A DNA stretch of 64,000 nt from NCBI RefSeq assembly GCF_023973825.1, contig NC_090117.1, positions 1,174,051 to 1,238,050 on the forward strand. Reading direction: 5' to 3'. The position numbers and the translations under genes were made by a program. The notes below the pieces were generated by a model. It was not told the origin of the DNA. It was given only the letters and a program-made list of their open reading frames with translations, and did no database searches. Positions 41,801 through 53,660 of the stretch are shown one piece after another (position 1 is the first letter of the stretch; the number at the start of each line of letters is the position of its first letter). Origin of the DNA: Plasmodium brasilianum. Taxonomy: Eukaryota > Apicomplexa > Aconoidasida > Haemosporida > Plasmodiidae.

Positions 41801-43956
41801 ATCAAATATAAAAATTAAAAGAAATCCTACAAATTAATATTATTGTACTATATACTCAATATTATCTAAATATAAAAGTGATATATATCTTATATTATAA
41901 AACTTAAAAGTATTTTTTTTTAAATTGCCCTTTTTATATTAAATTAATATACTTTAAAAGAACTATATATTTATTATTTGTCATATAAAATAAGAATATT
42001 TAAATTTATTTTAATTTATTAAAAATTTTCGAAATATAAATCATGTTAATATTAATAATAAATAAAAATAATTATTTTCTGAAAAATATATTATTGATAT
42101 ACTATAATATATATGTTTTGTGTAGTATGAGGATATTATATTACAAATTAGAATTTACATTCCAATTAGGATTGTGTGACTTGATCATAATACTTAAAAT
42201 TAATTCAGAATAGTATATTTTTTATTTTTGTTCTTAATATTATTACTGCATTAATTATATAATTTAAAAAATAAACAAAATGTTGTTATTAGAGTTTTTA
42301 CTCAATAGAAATCAGCAAACAAAAATTTATAATTTACTTATTTTTTATGGTATACGAATAAAGTAAAAAATTATTATGAATCAAAATGGTTTATCTGTTT
42401 TAAATAATAGATCTACTATTCGTGTATGTTATAAATATATATATGCATATACGTATAATTTATAAAATAATATAAAAAAGAATAAGAAGAAATAATCTTA
42501 TTAACTAGATATTAAAGAAAAGTATTATTCTGTAATTACAAAAAAGAGAAAAAGAAGAATTATTGAAAGTCAAAATTTATAAACACCCTTCAAAACTCAA
42601 AAAGGAAGTATCAAAATATTTTTTATTAATATAATAAAAATAAAAATAGATATTTAATTGAAAGGAAAAAAATAAAAATATATGATATTTTTTGAAATTT
42701 CTTTGAAATAATCTTATTCTCTTTCATTTGTACTTCGTTTTAAAAAAGTGTTGAAATTTATCAATTTAGTACTGTTTAACTTATATACTTTTTTATAATT
42801 ATATTTTATATCTTTGATTTTATTAAAATGTTAATAAATTATAATGTATAAAAAAAAAAAGAACAATAAACCATAAGAATCGCTTCTAATTATTAGTTTA
42901 TATCTTTTTTTAAAAGTTAATAATATATACATATTAATGTAAAAACTTATGTATCCAGAATTATTTCATTATTATCCCGTTTTAGTCATTTTAATAATTT
43001 CATTGATATTTTAAATATATTTTAATAAAACTTATATAAATAAAAATAAAAAATACTTTAATGATATTAATGCATATATATATGTATGATCATTTTTCAT
43101 TTAAGCCACAATATTTGTTGAGAAAAAAAATTAAATTTTTTATTAAGAGATTGAATTTTTATACATGATTTTTGCATTTTGCGAATATGTAAATAACTCA
43201 AGAGAAAAATTATTATATATATAACAGTTAAAGTATTATAATTTATAATAAATGAGAACTATTAATATGAGAACATTTATTAGGGCATAGAGATTAACAT
43301 TTTTTTATGGAATATATGATTTACTTTTTTATAAGATAAAATATATGTGGCATATCATTAATTTTTTATATATTTTAACATCATTTTTCTTTAATGAAAA
43401 GATTTACTATATCAATTAAAACATTAATTTCCAAATAATGCGAATACTTATAGGTTACAGAATAATTTTCTTTTCAAAAGTGAAGAATATTGTACAGTTA
43501 TTTTTAATCGAATAAAATATAATTATATAAATTTATGTAATAATATTATATCAATTCAAAAATAGTGTTAAAATTTATTTATTTTGCTCTTTTTTATTAT
43601 TCAAAATATTATTTTTTTCTAAGTTTAATATTTTGGAAAATGCTAATATCAATTTTTATTTTTTTTTTAATATATATAATATAATCTTACTATTTTTATT
43701 GAATACAGAATTAATATAATGTTATAGTGAATATTTTTTCAGAAAGAAAAAAAATTATATATAATAATAATATATTTTAAGTGTCTGAGTTTCAAACTTT
43801 AAATTTCATGCCCGCTTTTTTTCTTCTTTATTACATATTACTTTACATTCTACTTCTTTATTTTTTAGAGGTATTACAAAATTCAAATAACTTTTTTTTT
43901 AGCCGAATTATTTTTTAAATATTATCTAAATATATTTTAGATGTATACTTATTAAT
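39972..43956. other. Intergenic between PIR and STP1 relic
   Basis: The first about 1.8 kb is the upstream flank shared with the other PIR copy (inverted, 59.3-61.1 kb), presumably including its promoter. The remaining 2.1 kb is A/T-rich and shows nothing recognisable. Confidence 0.55.
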
Positions 43957-45690
43957 TTATGAAGTGTGTCTTTCTGTTATATCATGGGATTTTTTTATTG
44001 TTCCATCATTAACTATAGAATTTGCATATATGTCATTTTCTCTTGTCCAGTCTTCTATCTCATTCCTGAAATTTTCATTCCCTATATGTGCATGTAATTC
44101 CTTATTTCTTTTATTTTTTATATCATTGTTATTATATTCAATTATATTTTCTGTAATTTCTTGTTTGTTACCTGAATATACTTCTGCCTTCCATTCGTTT
44201 ATTGAGCTATCCAAGTATGATTCCCTATTATCAAAATTCACCTCTTTTGTACATTCTTCTAATATCGACATAAGAACAAGAATACACATCTTTGTCAATA
44301 ATTTTTTTTTTATATATTTATATAATTCTTTATAATTTTCTTTGTGCTGCAATTCTTCTACATTTATTAATGATATATAATTTATGGTTTCTTCACTTAC
44401 ACATTCTTCTGATATACTCTGCAACTTCTCTGTTAATACCTTAAGTCATTCCTGTTACAAATATTGTTCTATAATATTACAGTTTTCTGATATCCATTGT
44501 TTCCATAGATCTTTTTCTATTTCTAAGAATAAAATTTTGCGATTTTCTTAAGAAGACTTCTTTTTTAGTTCTTCAATTTCTTGTATATAAGCTAGTTCTT
44601 TTTTCCATTCATTTTTCTAATTATTATACCACTCTACTTTTTTCAATTTTTCAGAAAGATTTCTATATCTTTCTATACATTTATTCCATTTAATATTTTG
44701 TTTTTTAATATCATTGCTACTTTTAATATTTTCTTTTATTAGATCATCATCTGTTAAATTAGGATTGGTTCTATAATTCTCTTTTGCTAACTCATCTATA
44801 CATATTTCTAAGAATGCTTCTTTGTTGTTTTCCCAGTCTTCATTTCTGCATTCTTCAAGTACTTCCATATGTACTTCTATTATGGTATTGGATCTGTCTT
44901 TTTGTCGCTTTGACGAATTTACATTTTTTGTAAGTTCATTTATTTTAATTGTTTTTATGATTTCTTCATCATCATATATAGGGTTTTCTAAATGATCATC
45001 TGTAAAATGTTTACTTTTATTGTTAGAAAATGAAGGTACGAGTAATCTCAGAAATTTCACCTGTCTTCTTCATATTTTCTTTTTTTGTTTGAACAATCCT
45101 ATTAAAGCGTACTATAATATAAAAAATAGATATTTATAAAGTAAATTATAACAGTAAACAAATCATTACCATATTTCTAATTGTTAAGATCTATTTTACT
45201 TTAGTAAAAAGGGAAAATACAATAACACATAGGGAGCTTATTAGAATAGGAGATATATATGAATTAATTGTATGTTCTTCTGAATCTGTAATTGTATTTT
45301 AAATGCATATGTTATATATTGCAGTTATTTAAAAAATAGAAGAATATGTAGCATTAATGGTACATATAGTTTTAATTGGCTCATTATAATTTGAAAAACC
45401 TGAGGCAGAGGCTGATACTTCAGGAGACAACTGAGGAGATTCAGGGGAATGAGGTGATAGTGACCCTTGAGGATCTGGATGTTGCGGTGCATTAAGATCT
45501 GGTGGCAAGGTACCCTTAGATTGAAGTTGCAGTGGCGTTTCTAAAAATACATTTTGTTCAGTTAGAATATTTTGAATTTCTTCAGTGTTTCTTTGCGTAC
45601 CTGAAGATTCCTTTGACGGAAATTCTTGAGGTTCAGATTCTGATTCTTGCTTAACAACTTCATCAATATTAGTACCGCGTAAAATGTTAG
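43957..45690 (-). pseudogene. stp1: STP1 gene relic, 5'-truncated with in-frame stops
   Basis: Read on the minus strand. A proline-rich ectodomain remnant (about 45690-45341, GTNIDEVV ... SGFSNYNEPIKTI) is followed by a membrane segment (about 45260-45200, SYISPILISSLCVIVFSLFTK region), an 88-base GT-AG intron (45199-45112) and a long cytoplasmic exon from 45111. That exon keeps STP1 hallmarks: VKFLRLLVPSFSNNK, IYDDEEIIKTIKINE, EVHMEVLEECRNEDWENNK, WNKCIERYRNLSEKL, DLWKQWISEN and LLTKMCILVLMSILEEC. In-frame stops occur at 45329, 45299, 45070, 44617, 44548, 44455 and 44446 (lowest base of each), with no frameshift. The last 155 codons are open. The N-terminal ectodomain and first exon are missing. 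STP1 is a subtelomeric surface-protein family of Plasmodium. Confidence 0.85.
45341..45690 (-). other. Proline/serine/glutamate-rich STP1 ectodomain segment
   Basis: About 115 codons with clusters such as PQHPDPQGSLSPHSPESPQL. Base composition is markedly richer in G+C than anything within several kb, marking a surviving coding segment of the STP1 relic. It is low-complexity and probably extracellular. The preceding frame (45793-45690, IRIRINTEIYLL...) does not look like STP1. Confidence 0.7.
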
Positions 45691-45793
45691 AAAAATTTTT
45701 TTCTCTCCGTTTTATTATATATATACGAAACCGTAATTTTTTTAGAGATAATAAATAGATTTCGGTATTTATCCTGATTCTTATTATGCCCAC

Positions 45794-47844
45794 AAAAATT
45801 TACATTCTTTTTACAAAAGATGCACATAATTATATAATATATAGTGAAAAAATTAAAATAAGAATAAAAAATTTATTTATAAAGATAAGCTTATATTTAC
45901 TATTGCACAACCTCAAATAATAATGGGAGTTTAAGTATAGTATAATAATAAAAATGAAATAGAAAAAATAAAAAGGATCATTTAACAAAATAAAACTTCT
46001 ATTTAATGAATTTTCAGTGAACAAAATTTTTTACAGGTACAATATATACTACTAAGTTATTTTTATTATTATTCATATAATTATTTCCATAATTTAATTA
46101 GGAAAAAATCATTCATTTTTAAAAAGAAAAAAAGAATTTTACGAGCTATCGTTTTTACGAATATTTATATGTGTAACCATAGTGTACAGTTATATATAAT
46201 TATAGATTAAGAATTATGAAAGACCTAAAAAAAATTGCATTAGGAAAATGTAATGAAAGAACATATTTAATACTGTTAAAAGTAATGCATAAAATGTAAT
46301 CGTATATATTAAGAGAGAAATCATTTAGTTACATAAAAATAAAATGGAATTCATATTTTACATTAACAAGTATTAACATTAAGTATAACAAATTATATTA
46401 ATGTGAAGTACTAAAATTTTATTTACATACTGTAAAATATACATGCTGAATAGAATTATAAATACTAAAATTAATAAAAAAGGATATATTAATAAAAATA
46501 AATAATAATATATTTAATTTAATACATGTGATAATTGTAGCTAATAGTGGTTTGCTTTCTTCTTATACTAATATATATGATAGAGTTTTATTTGTTAATT
46601 TATTATAATAACTCCATAAAATTAATATTGTAAAATAGTGGTGACAAACCCCTTATAATAAGAGTTAGTAATAAGTTAGTAATGTTCACTATAATTATAA
46701 TATAGTCAAATAAATTATTAGTTTTATGTATATTTCTGAAAAATATCAATTATACAAAATTTATTTTAATTATATTTTATTTAAATATTTTTATCCTTAA
46801 TTTTATAAAAATTTTATATAAGATAGTGCACTACATTCTCAATAAATATGTAATTATAATAATAATTTAAATAAATTAATTTTAGGCGTATATCATTTTT
46901 ATTAAATTAAAAATTATTAAGGTTTTTTTTTTTTTAGGTTTTAGTTTATCTCTATAAAAATATTAAGAATTAACTTTTAATGGAAGTAATAATTTGTTGC
47001 TATATATATTGATGTTATTAATTAAAGTTTCATATAATGTATTTTAAGAACTTTAAAAATTATAAAAGCATAATATTTATAAGTATAATGTAGAGAGATA
47101 TAAAAGATAAATATTTATATCAAGGAAATAGTTCTATATATTAAATGTAAAATTGATATTTTTAAATTATTTTTTTACACATAATCATTCCAAAATTTAA
47201 TATTATATATTATATAAATATTTCATTAAATATATTTAAAGACAAATATAGCATGAATTTATATATTATTAATAATTTCTTAATTTTAATATTTTCAACG
47301 AAATTATAAGTAATTAAACAGACAAAGTATTTTATCAGATTTATTATAAATATATAATTACATATTTCAGAGAAGAATTTCTTATAATAATATATGTAAA
47401 AAAATTATTTCGTCATTAATATATACCCAAAAATTCTAATAAAAAAAAAAAAAAATATATATATGAAATAATTTCTGAATATGTATATTAAAAAAAGCGT
47501 TAGCCTACTTGCAATATGTAATTAAGTCGTGTAACATTTAAGTAAGTTAGAAAATTTTAAAATATCTTTATTCTTATTTATTCTTTTGTTGTATATATCT
47601 TATACATGCTATATCATATTTATAAATGTTACTTTTACATGAAAATAATTATATTATTATAGTTTATATCTCAAAAAAAAATTGAAAAAAAATTATAAGA
47701 ATATAATTACTATATACTTTTTTAAATATTTAATATAACATAATAAAATACTAATTTCTAATATGATATATATATAAAAAATTATTTAAAAAAAATGTTT
47801 TTTCTTTTATTTCTAATATTCCAGGAATTAACCCATCTTTAAAA
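45794..47844. other. Intergenic between STP1 relic and PIR
   Basis: A/T-rich. I see no N-terminal STP1 exon here, so the relic is truly cut. The approach to the PIR start at 47845 presumably holds its promoter. The 64-codon minus-strand frame at 45.9 kb has no support. Confidence 0.5.
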
Positions 47845-49084
47845 ATGACATCTATGCTAGAGGTTTATATACTTTTTAATAATACATTATATTTAATATT
47901 CATTGAATAATATTTGTTTTTTTAAATAAATACATTAAAAAAATTATTCTGAGTAATAATATTTTCCCATTATTTGTAATTTTTTTTTTTTTATTTTAAT
48001 GCTAAGAAAAGTTTTTTAGATTTATTATTTTCGAAAGTTTATAAGGATTTTGAATCATCAAGGGAGAATCATTGTTACGGTGAAGAAAATAAAATTAATC
48101 ATTTTAAATCTCAATTAATTAGTTACAATGATATTAAGAGTGTTGAAGATAAGATTCTACATGCTTTATGTTTCATATCTTTTTCTACAAATGATCAAAA
48201 GTGTAATGAACAATGTCATAGTTTGTACTACTGGATAGGTAATAAATTATTTAAATCATTATCAAATGAAGGTTCGTTTTCAGATATTATTAAAGTATTT
48301 GAAAATTGTTCAGAAAAAATTGCTGGAAGGGATAAGTGCAAGTGTGATTTTTTTGGAAGTATTAGTAAGGAGGAGTTTAATAAAATGAAGATTGTGTATG
48401 AATATTGTAAATATCACGATACTATTGAGGGAACTCTTAAGTTTCATAGTAATTTGTGTGATAGTGAATCTAAGGAATACCTTGATAAAGCTAATAATAC
48501 ATACAATGAAGTGTATGAAACCTGTAATTCATTCAATTCAAAGGCGTACTGCACAGTAATTATGAATCATGTTCCTGAATGTTTTAGGAAAAAGCTACCT
48601 ACTTTAAAGTATAAAATAAAAGAATATCATTCAGAATCTATTGGTTTGAATGAACTAGGTGATCATATTCCTAATGGAACGACACCTACAAATGGTCAAT
48701 CTACCTATAATATATCTCAAATTTTAATGTTGGTTGCTTTTCCCCTTGCAGGAATTTTATTTATTAGCTTCATTCTATATAAGGTAAATAGAAATAAAGA
48801 ATATAAATATAAGTATTCTAATTTACTAATATATATTTATCTTTAATAAAGAAAAAAATAATAAATATTTATTTAATAATTCTAATATAAACTTCTTATA
48901 CGAATCGTTTGTAAAATAGTTTACTCCAATTGTCTCCTGGATAAATACAAAATTAATAAGGAAAAAATTAATTAGACATAGACTAGATGATAGTAATAAA
49001 CAGGAATTAACAGAATACATATCTAAACATGCATTATCAAATTTAAGGAGAAGAAAAGTAAATATAGCCTATCACCCTGCGTGA
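47845..49084 (+). CDS. pir: PIR superfamily protein
   Basis: Three exons: 47845-47862 (MTSMLE), 48007-48783 and 48920-49084. Introns are 144 and 136 bases, both GT-AG and phase 0; 319 residues. Exon 2 begins KSFLDLLFSKVYKDF, typical of PIR N-termini. Cysteines occur in NHCYGEEN, ALCFISF, KCNEQCHS, ENCSEK, KCKCDFF, EYCKYH, NLCDSE, ETCNSF, AYCTV and PECFRKK contexts. The membrane segment is at about 243-263 (ILMLVAFPLAGILFISFILYK). The cytoplasmic exon begins FTPIVSWINT and ends VNIAYHPA. The frame is complete. A downstream extension of the exon 2 frame past 48783 is intron read-through. It belongs to a different PIR subgroup from the minus-strand copy at 38805: it has a longer, different ectodomain with more cysteines, and no HNIGY motif in the tail. 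Confidence 0.92.
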
Positions 49085-52000
49085 AATTAATTTACTAAAG
49101 ACAATGGCTACATTAAATGAGTTATTACTACGAATATTAATTTTATAAAAATTGTTTTTACGTAGATATTTCCATTAAAAAAAAAAATATATATAACATA
49201 CAGAATTTAGAATATTTAAAAATAGTAATAGAAATAGTACTTTACTGTATATTATTTGGATGTACTGCAGAACATACCTGGTTGATAAATTATCTCTATA
49301 AAGAAGATTATTAATTGAAATATATATAAAATATTAAATAAGAAAATAATTGGAGGACGCTAAATTAAAAATTTTGATGCTTGTTGCCTACTAATTTACC
49401 AATATCCCATTATACAATTAAGAAAGTAATAAAAGATTTTCAGTTAATGTGTTTATTAAAGATAAATATTTCCTTATATATAATAGTTTTATAAAAGTCT
49501 TTATTTAAAGCAGTAAATGAATCATATGACTAATTTATTGAATAGGTTAGTAAGGTGTTAATTATTATTATAACATAAGAAAAGTTCATACTATAAAAGA
49601 GATAATATATAATATACCAAGAGTAAAATATAAAATATACAAAAAAGTAATTATATATATTGTAAATTATACAATATAAAATATAAAGTTTAATTTTAGA
49701 AGTATTTTATAAAGATAAATTAGAGTATATAAAAAAAAATTTTATACATATATGAAAAATTAAGTGCTTCATTTGCTCTAAACGATCATTAAAAAAGTTT
49801 GGATATCAAAAATATTAAATTTATATTAATTTTTATTATGTATATTTTTATTAATAAATTATATATATAGAATATATTCTCCGTATTTTCATATTGTAGA
49901 AACTTTTTATGTAGAAATAAAACAATGAACTCAAAAATATTTTATTGGTCAACGTAGACGAATAAAATTGTAATATTTTTATTGATAAAAAAGTTTATTC
50001 TTATTGTCATGTTACATAATTAACTAATGCATATAATTTGATAAAATTTATCAAGATATTTTGCTTATATGAAATATAAAGATGATCTGTTAAAAATTAA
50101 GATAGCTCACATTAAATCAAAACGTTTAAGGCTGTTGTGTTGTAAATATACCTTTATATCATACATATATGTATTTATATTTTCTACTAAAAATATATAA
50201 TGTATGGTTAAAATATAAATATACATTAGTAATATATATACTATATATATAAAGGATGTATTTATAAATATTATGTTTAAATATTAAAAACCTAGTTATA
50301 AGATTTTCAAGAATGAAATATATGTTAGCATACATAATAGAGTAGAATCTCTTGTATAGAATAATGAATCTATTTATCTATAGAGTTGAGTGCGTAAAAT
50401 AACAATAGTGTTATTATTATTGAATATAATACCATACTATTAATGTTTAAAATATACATGATCATAGCAAATATATAATATAACATTAGTATATTAACAA
50501 TGTATAAGTAATAAAAAATGACAAAAATATCAAAAAAATTGATTTAATCAGAAAGTGAATAATATGAATAACTATAAAAAAAATTAAGCTAAATATAAAT
50601 TTGCATAATAAATCTATATTACTATAATTATAAAACAAACAAAATATATAAATAGCTGTAAAATATTAAATATATATATTATAGAACTAAAACTTTTTTT
50701 TTTTTTTTTAAATATTTTTTATAGGAGTATTTTTATTAGGAAAATTATTATCAATTTATTATTATATTATTAAAATAATATATTTAATATATAATATTTT
50801 TATAATTATTACCAATTACTTAGCGTAATTAAGAGTGATGAATAAAAATATTCGTATATGCGTATTTCTTGTTGTGAAGATATATTTCGTAAAACATAAC
50901 ATTTATTTCAGCTATTTTAGTTTAAGACGAGTTATAATTTTACAAATAATTTTAAGAGTTATATATTTGCTTATGAATAAGCTATAAATAATTTATTCTA
51001 AACTCTATAACACTTTAATACAAAGTATCTATATATAAAAGAATTTTCTGTGTATTATTGTTTAATATTTAATATTTTATATATTAAAATTTCTGTCTTC
51101 TTGACAATATTATGTTATATTGTACGTTATTCGATTTGAGTAATGTTTTAGTGGTATTTTTCTTAATGTTACATTAAGTGCTAAAATTGTTATTTTAATA
51201 ATTTTACCTTAATATATATATATTTTTTTGTTAGTACTAAAAGTTGTAATACTTCTCGTAATTATATTCTCTTTTTTATTATATATGTATACTTCTAAAG
51301 ACGGTTTTATTTTGTGTATCATAATGGTGATAAGAAATTTTAAGATATATTTGTATAATTTTAATTTTTAGTAATAATATATGTACAAGGATATTAATTC
51401 TGAGTAATAAAATATGTGAAAAATAAATTAAATGATACCTATATTTATTATATTATTAGAGGAGTTACGTAGTTGTTGATATAATTTAATTTTATAAATA
51501 TTAATTTAATATATTCCATAAAATAAATTCATAAGGAATGCGATATATATTTATATTAAAGAAAGAATTAAGCAAATACATTACTAAAACTAAATTATGT
51601 GCATAATAACGTATATTATGTAATAATTAGTTTTTTTTCTTTATTATAGTTCTTTTAAGTATATATATTTAGTCAAAAAAAAAAAATTAAGAATTTAGAA
51701 GCATTTCATTTAAATGTATTGATATAAGTTAAAAATAATCAAGAAAAGTTGTTATGAAAATTTTTTTAGCAAAAATAAAAAATTAGTCTTTATTTTCCAC
51801 TAAACTATACATTTTTTCATGGATTATGTAGTATAAAATTAATTATACCTATTTAATTATATTATAGCGTATAAAGTACTACATGTGCTTCTGAATATAC
51901 TAAATTATGGGTTATAATTCAAGTAATATATAATGTTTTTTTTTATGTATTATTAAAACAATTTTTTTATTTACATGAATAATATTTTTAGGAATAATAA

Positions 52001-52533
52001 AATTTTCTTTTAAAACAAAATATTAATAAAATTAGAGTTATTAATATCGTAAAATCCGTAAAATTAGTAATTATTTTTGCAACATGTAGGGAAATGTATT
52101 ATATATATATTATATACCTTCTATGTATTCTATATAAGCTCAATATTTCTAAATATTTAAAAAACATGTTTTTTCATTTTTATATTATTATGAAAAAGTT
52201 TAATAAAAAAAATTATTTTATCAGTGCATTATTTTAATTAATAAAATTATATATTTTGAATATTTATGAATATATTATATTTTTTTTTTAAATGAACTTT
52301 TCTTTTTTTTTGAAAATATTACGTTAAAAATATTGTAATATACATATAAAGTTTTAATTTTTTTTTGTAGATGTAAAACTCCACTAAGTTTTTTGCATTA
52401 TATTAAGTGTTTAAGAAGCAATAATAAAAATAAATATTTTAAACAAATGTAGTATTTTTCTTAATTTCAATTATATTATAATAATATTATTTTATTTCTA
52501 TCTGAACATATCACAATATTAATGGTCTATAAC
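49085..52533. other. Intergenic; ends with fam-m 5' flank
   Basis: No gene between about 49.1 and 51.8 kb. From about 51.85 kb it matches the flank of the first fam-m gene (1.39-2.1 kb). Confidence 0.55.
52110..52160 (+). promoter_or_regulatory. Shared pyrimidine-rich upstream block
   Basis: TATACCTTCTATGTATTCTA then AGCTCAATATTTCTAAATA, about 420 bases before the ATG at 52534 and nearly the same as 1641-1690. Confidence 0.45.
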
Positions 52534-53430
52534 ATGGAGCAAATAATTAAGCTAAAATTATGCATTAAATTTTCTGCGTTTATAATTTTAGCTTCGATAT
52601 ATCATTTTAGCAGTGACGTACTATGTTTATTCCATTTAAAGACAATTTTATTATTTATATTCTTAGTTTTATATATTAATTAATTATGTTTTTTATCATT
52701 ACATTCTGTATTCGAATACGTGGTAAGTATTTACACTTCTCTTTTTTTTTAGATAATGCTTAACAATTCTTTGAATGTGAAATGGAATCTCGATAGTATA
52801 TCAGAAGCAATACATTATCGTCTACTAGCAAAATATAAAAACGATCAGGATTCAAATACAGATGGTTTAAAAAAAGATATATCAAATAGTATGAAATGCA
52901 AGAAAATAAATATATATAATAATGAAAAATTGACCAAAGGTAAAAACAAACAGTCAAACGGAAATTTACTAAATAAGCAGCAATACTACACGGAAATTAT
53001 GGATTATAATAATGGAATGTTTGATGGAAAACATTTTCATTTTCAAAAAAAATGGATAAAGAAAAACGATTTTGATGATTTTGTTGAAAAAAGGAAAAGA
53101 ATTTGTGATATAGATTTAAAAAAAATAAAATTTAGGAATTACAGTTTTGGATTTGCTCTATTTTTTATTTTTTTATTCCTGGGAATAGGAATACCAATGT
53201 CACCAGGATTAACATTTTTGAATGTTGAATGGAATACAATTAAAGGGAATCCATTAGGGGAATTTATCTATAATGTTATAGATAAGTTGACAGAACATAC
53301 AGGCAAATATTCTCTAATAGTGTTCTTTAGCTTTCTCATGATTATATTATCTGTTATACTTATAATTGCAATTTATAAGATTTTAAGGAATAATGAAAAA
53401 TATGAAAAAATTAAGTTAATGTCTGAGTAA
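52534..53430 (+). CDS. fam-m family exported membrane protein
   Basis: Exons 52534-52617 and 52753-53430, intron 135 bases in phase 0, 253 residues. The leader is MEQIIKLKLCIKFSAF. Exon 1 is one codon shorter than in all other copies: the base expected to begin the donor (GTATG- or GTATT-like) reads CTATG, and the only nearby GT (GAC|GTACTATG) is three bases upstream. RLLAK is at 51-55. The signature GKHFHFQKKWIKKNDFDDF, with KRICDIDLKKIKFRNYSFG, precedes membrane segment 1 (ALFFIFLFLGIGIPMSPG). Membrane segment 2 is LIVFFSFLMIILSVILIIAIY and the end is KYEKIKLMSE. It is closest to the first fam-m gene (2120), flanks included. It is paired with the fam-l 3 kb downstream. The frame is intact if the shifted donor is used. 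Confidence 0.82.
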
Positions 53431-53599
53431 AATAAATAATAGGGAATGTATATTTTTATATAGAGAATATTTTAATATGAAAAATTATGATATTTTTAGT
53501 GATATTCTTAATAAACGTACATATAATGCTTGAAGTATTATAAATAGATGTGTACACCTTATATCTCACAATATAAAAATATAAATAAATATGTTCTTC

Positions 53600-53660
53600 A
53601 TATTTTAGTGAATTTGAATTTTTTAATGTTTTCAAATTGGTATTTAAAATTCTCATTGTA
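53600..53660 (+). promoter_or_regulatory. Shared 3' element after fam-m gene
   Basis: TTTTAGTGAATTTGAATTTT then TTAATGTTTTCAAATTGGTA, about 175 bases after the stop. Close to the copies at 18626 and 28645. Confidence 0.4.

Noticed and set aside
48784..48846. C-terminal extension of the PIR exon 2 frame
   Set aside because: Intron read-through after the AAG|GTAAAT donor; exon 3 at 48920 gives the typical PIR tail.
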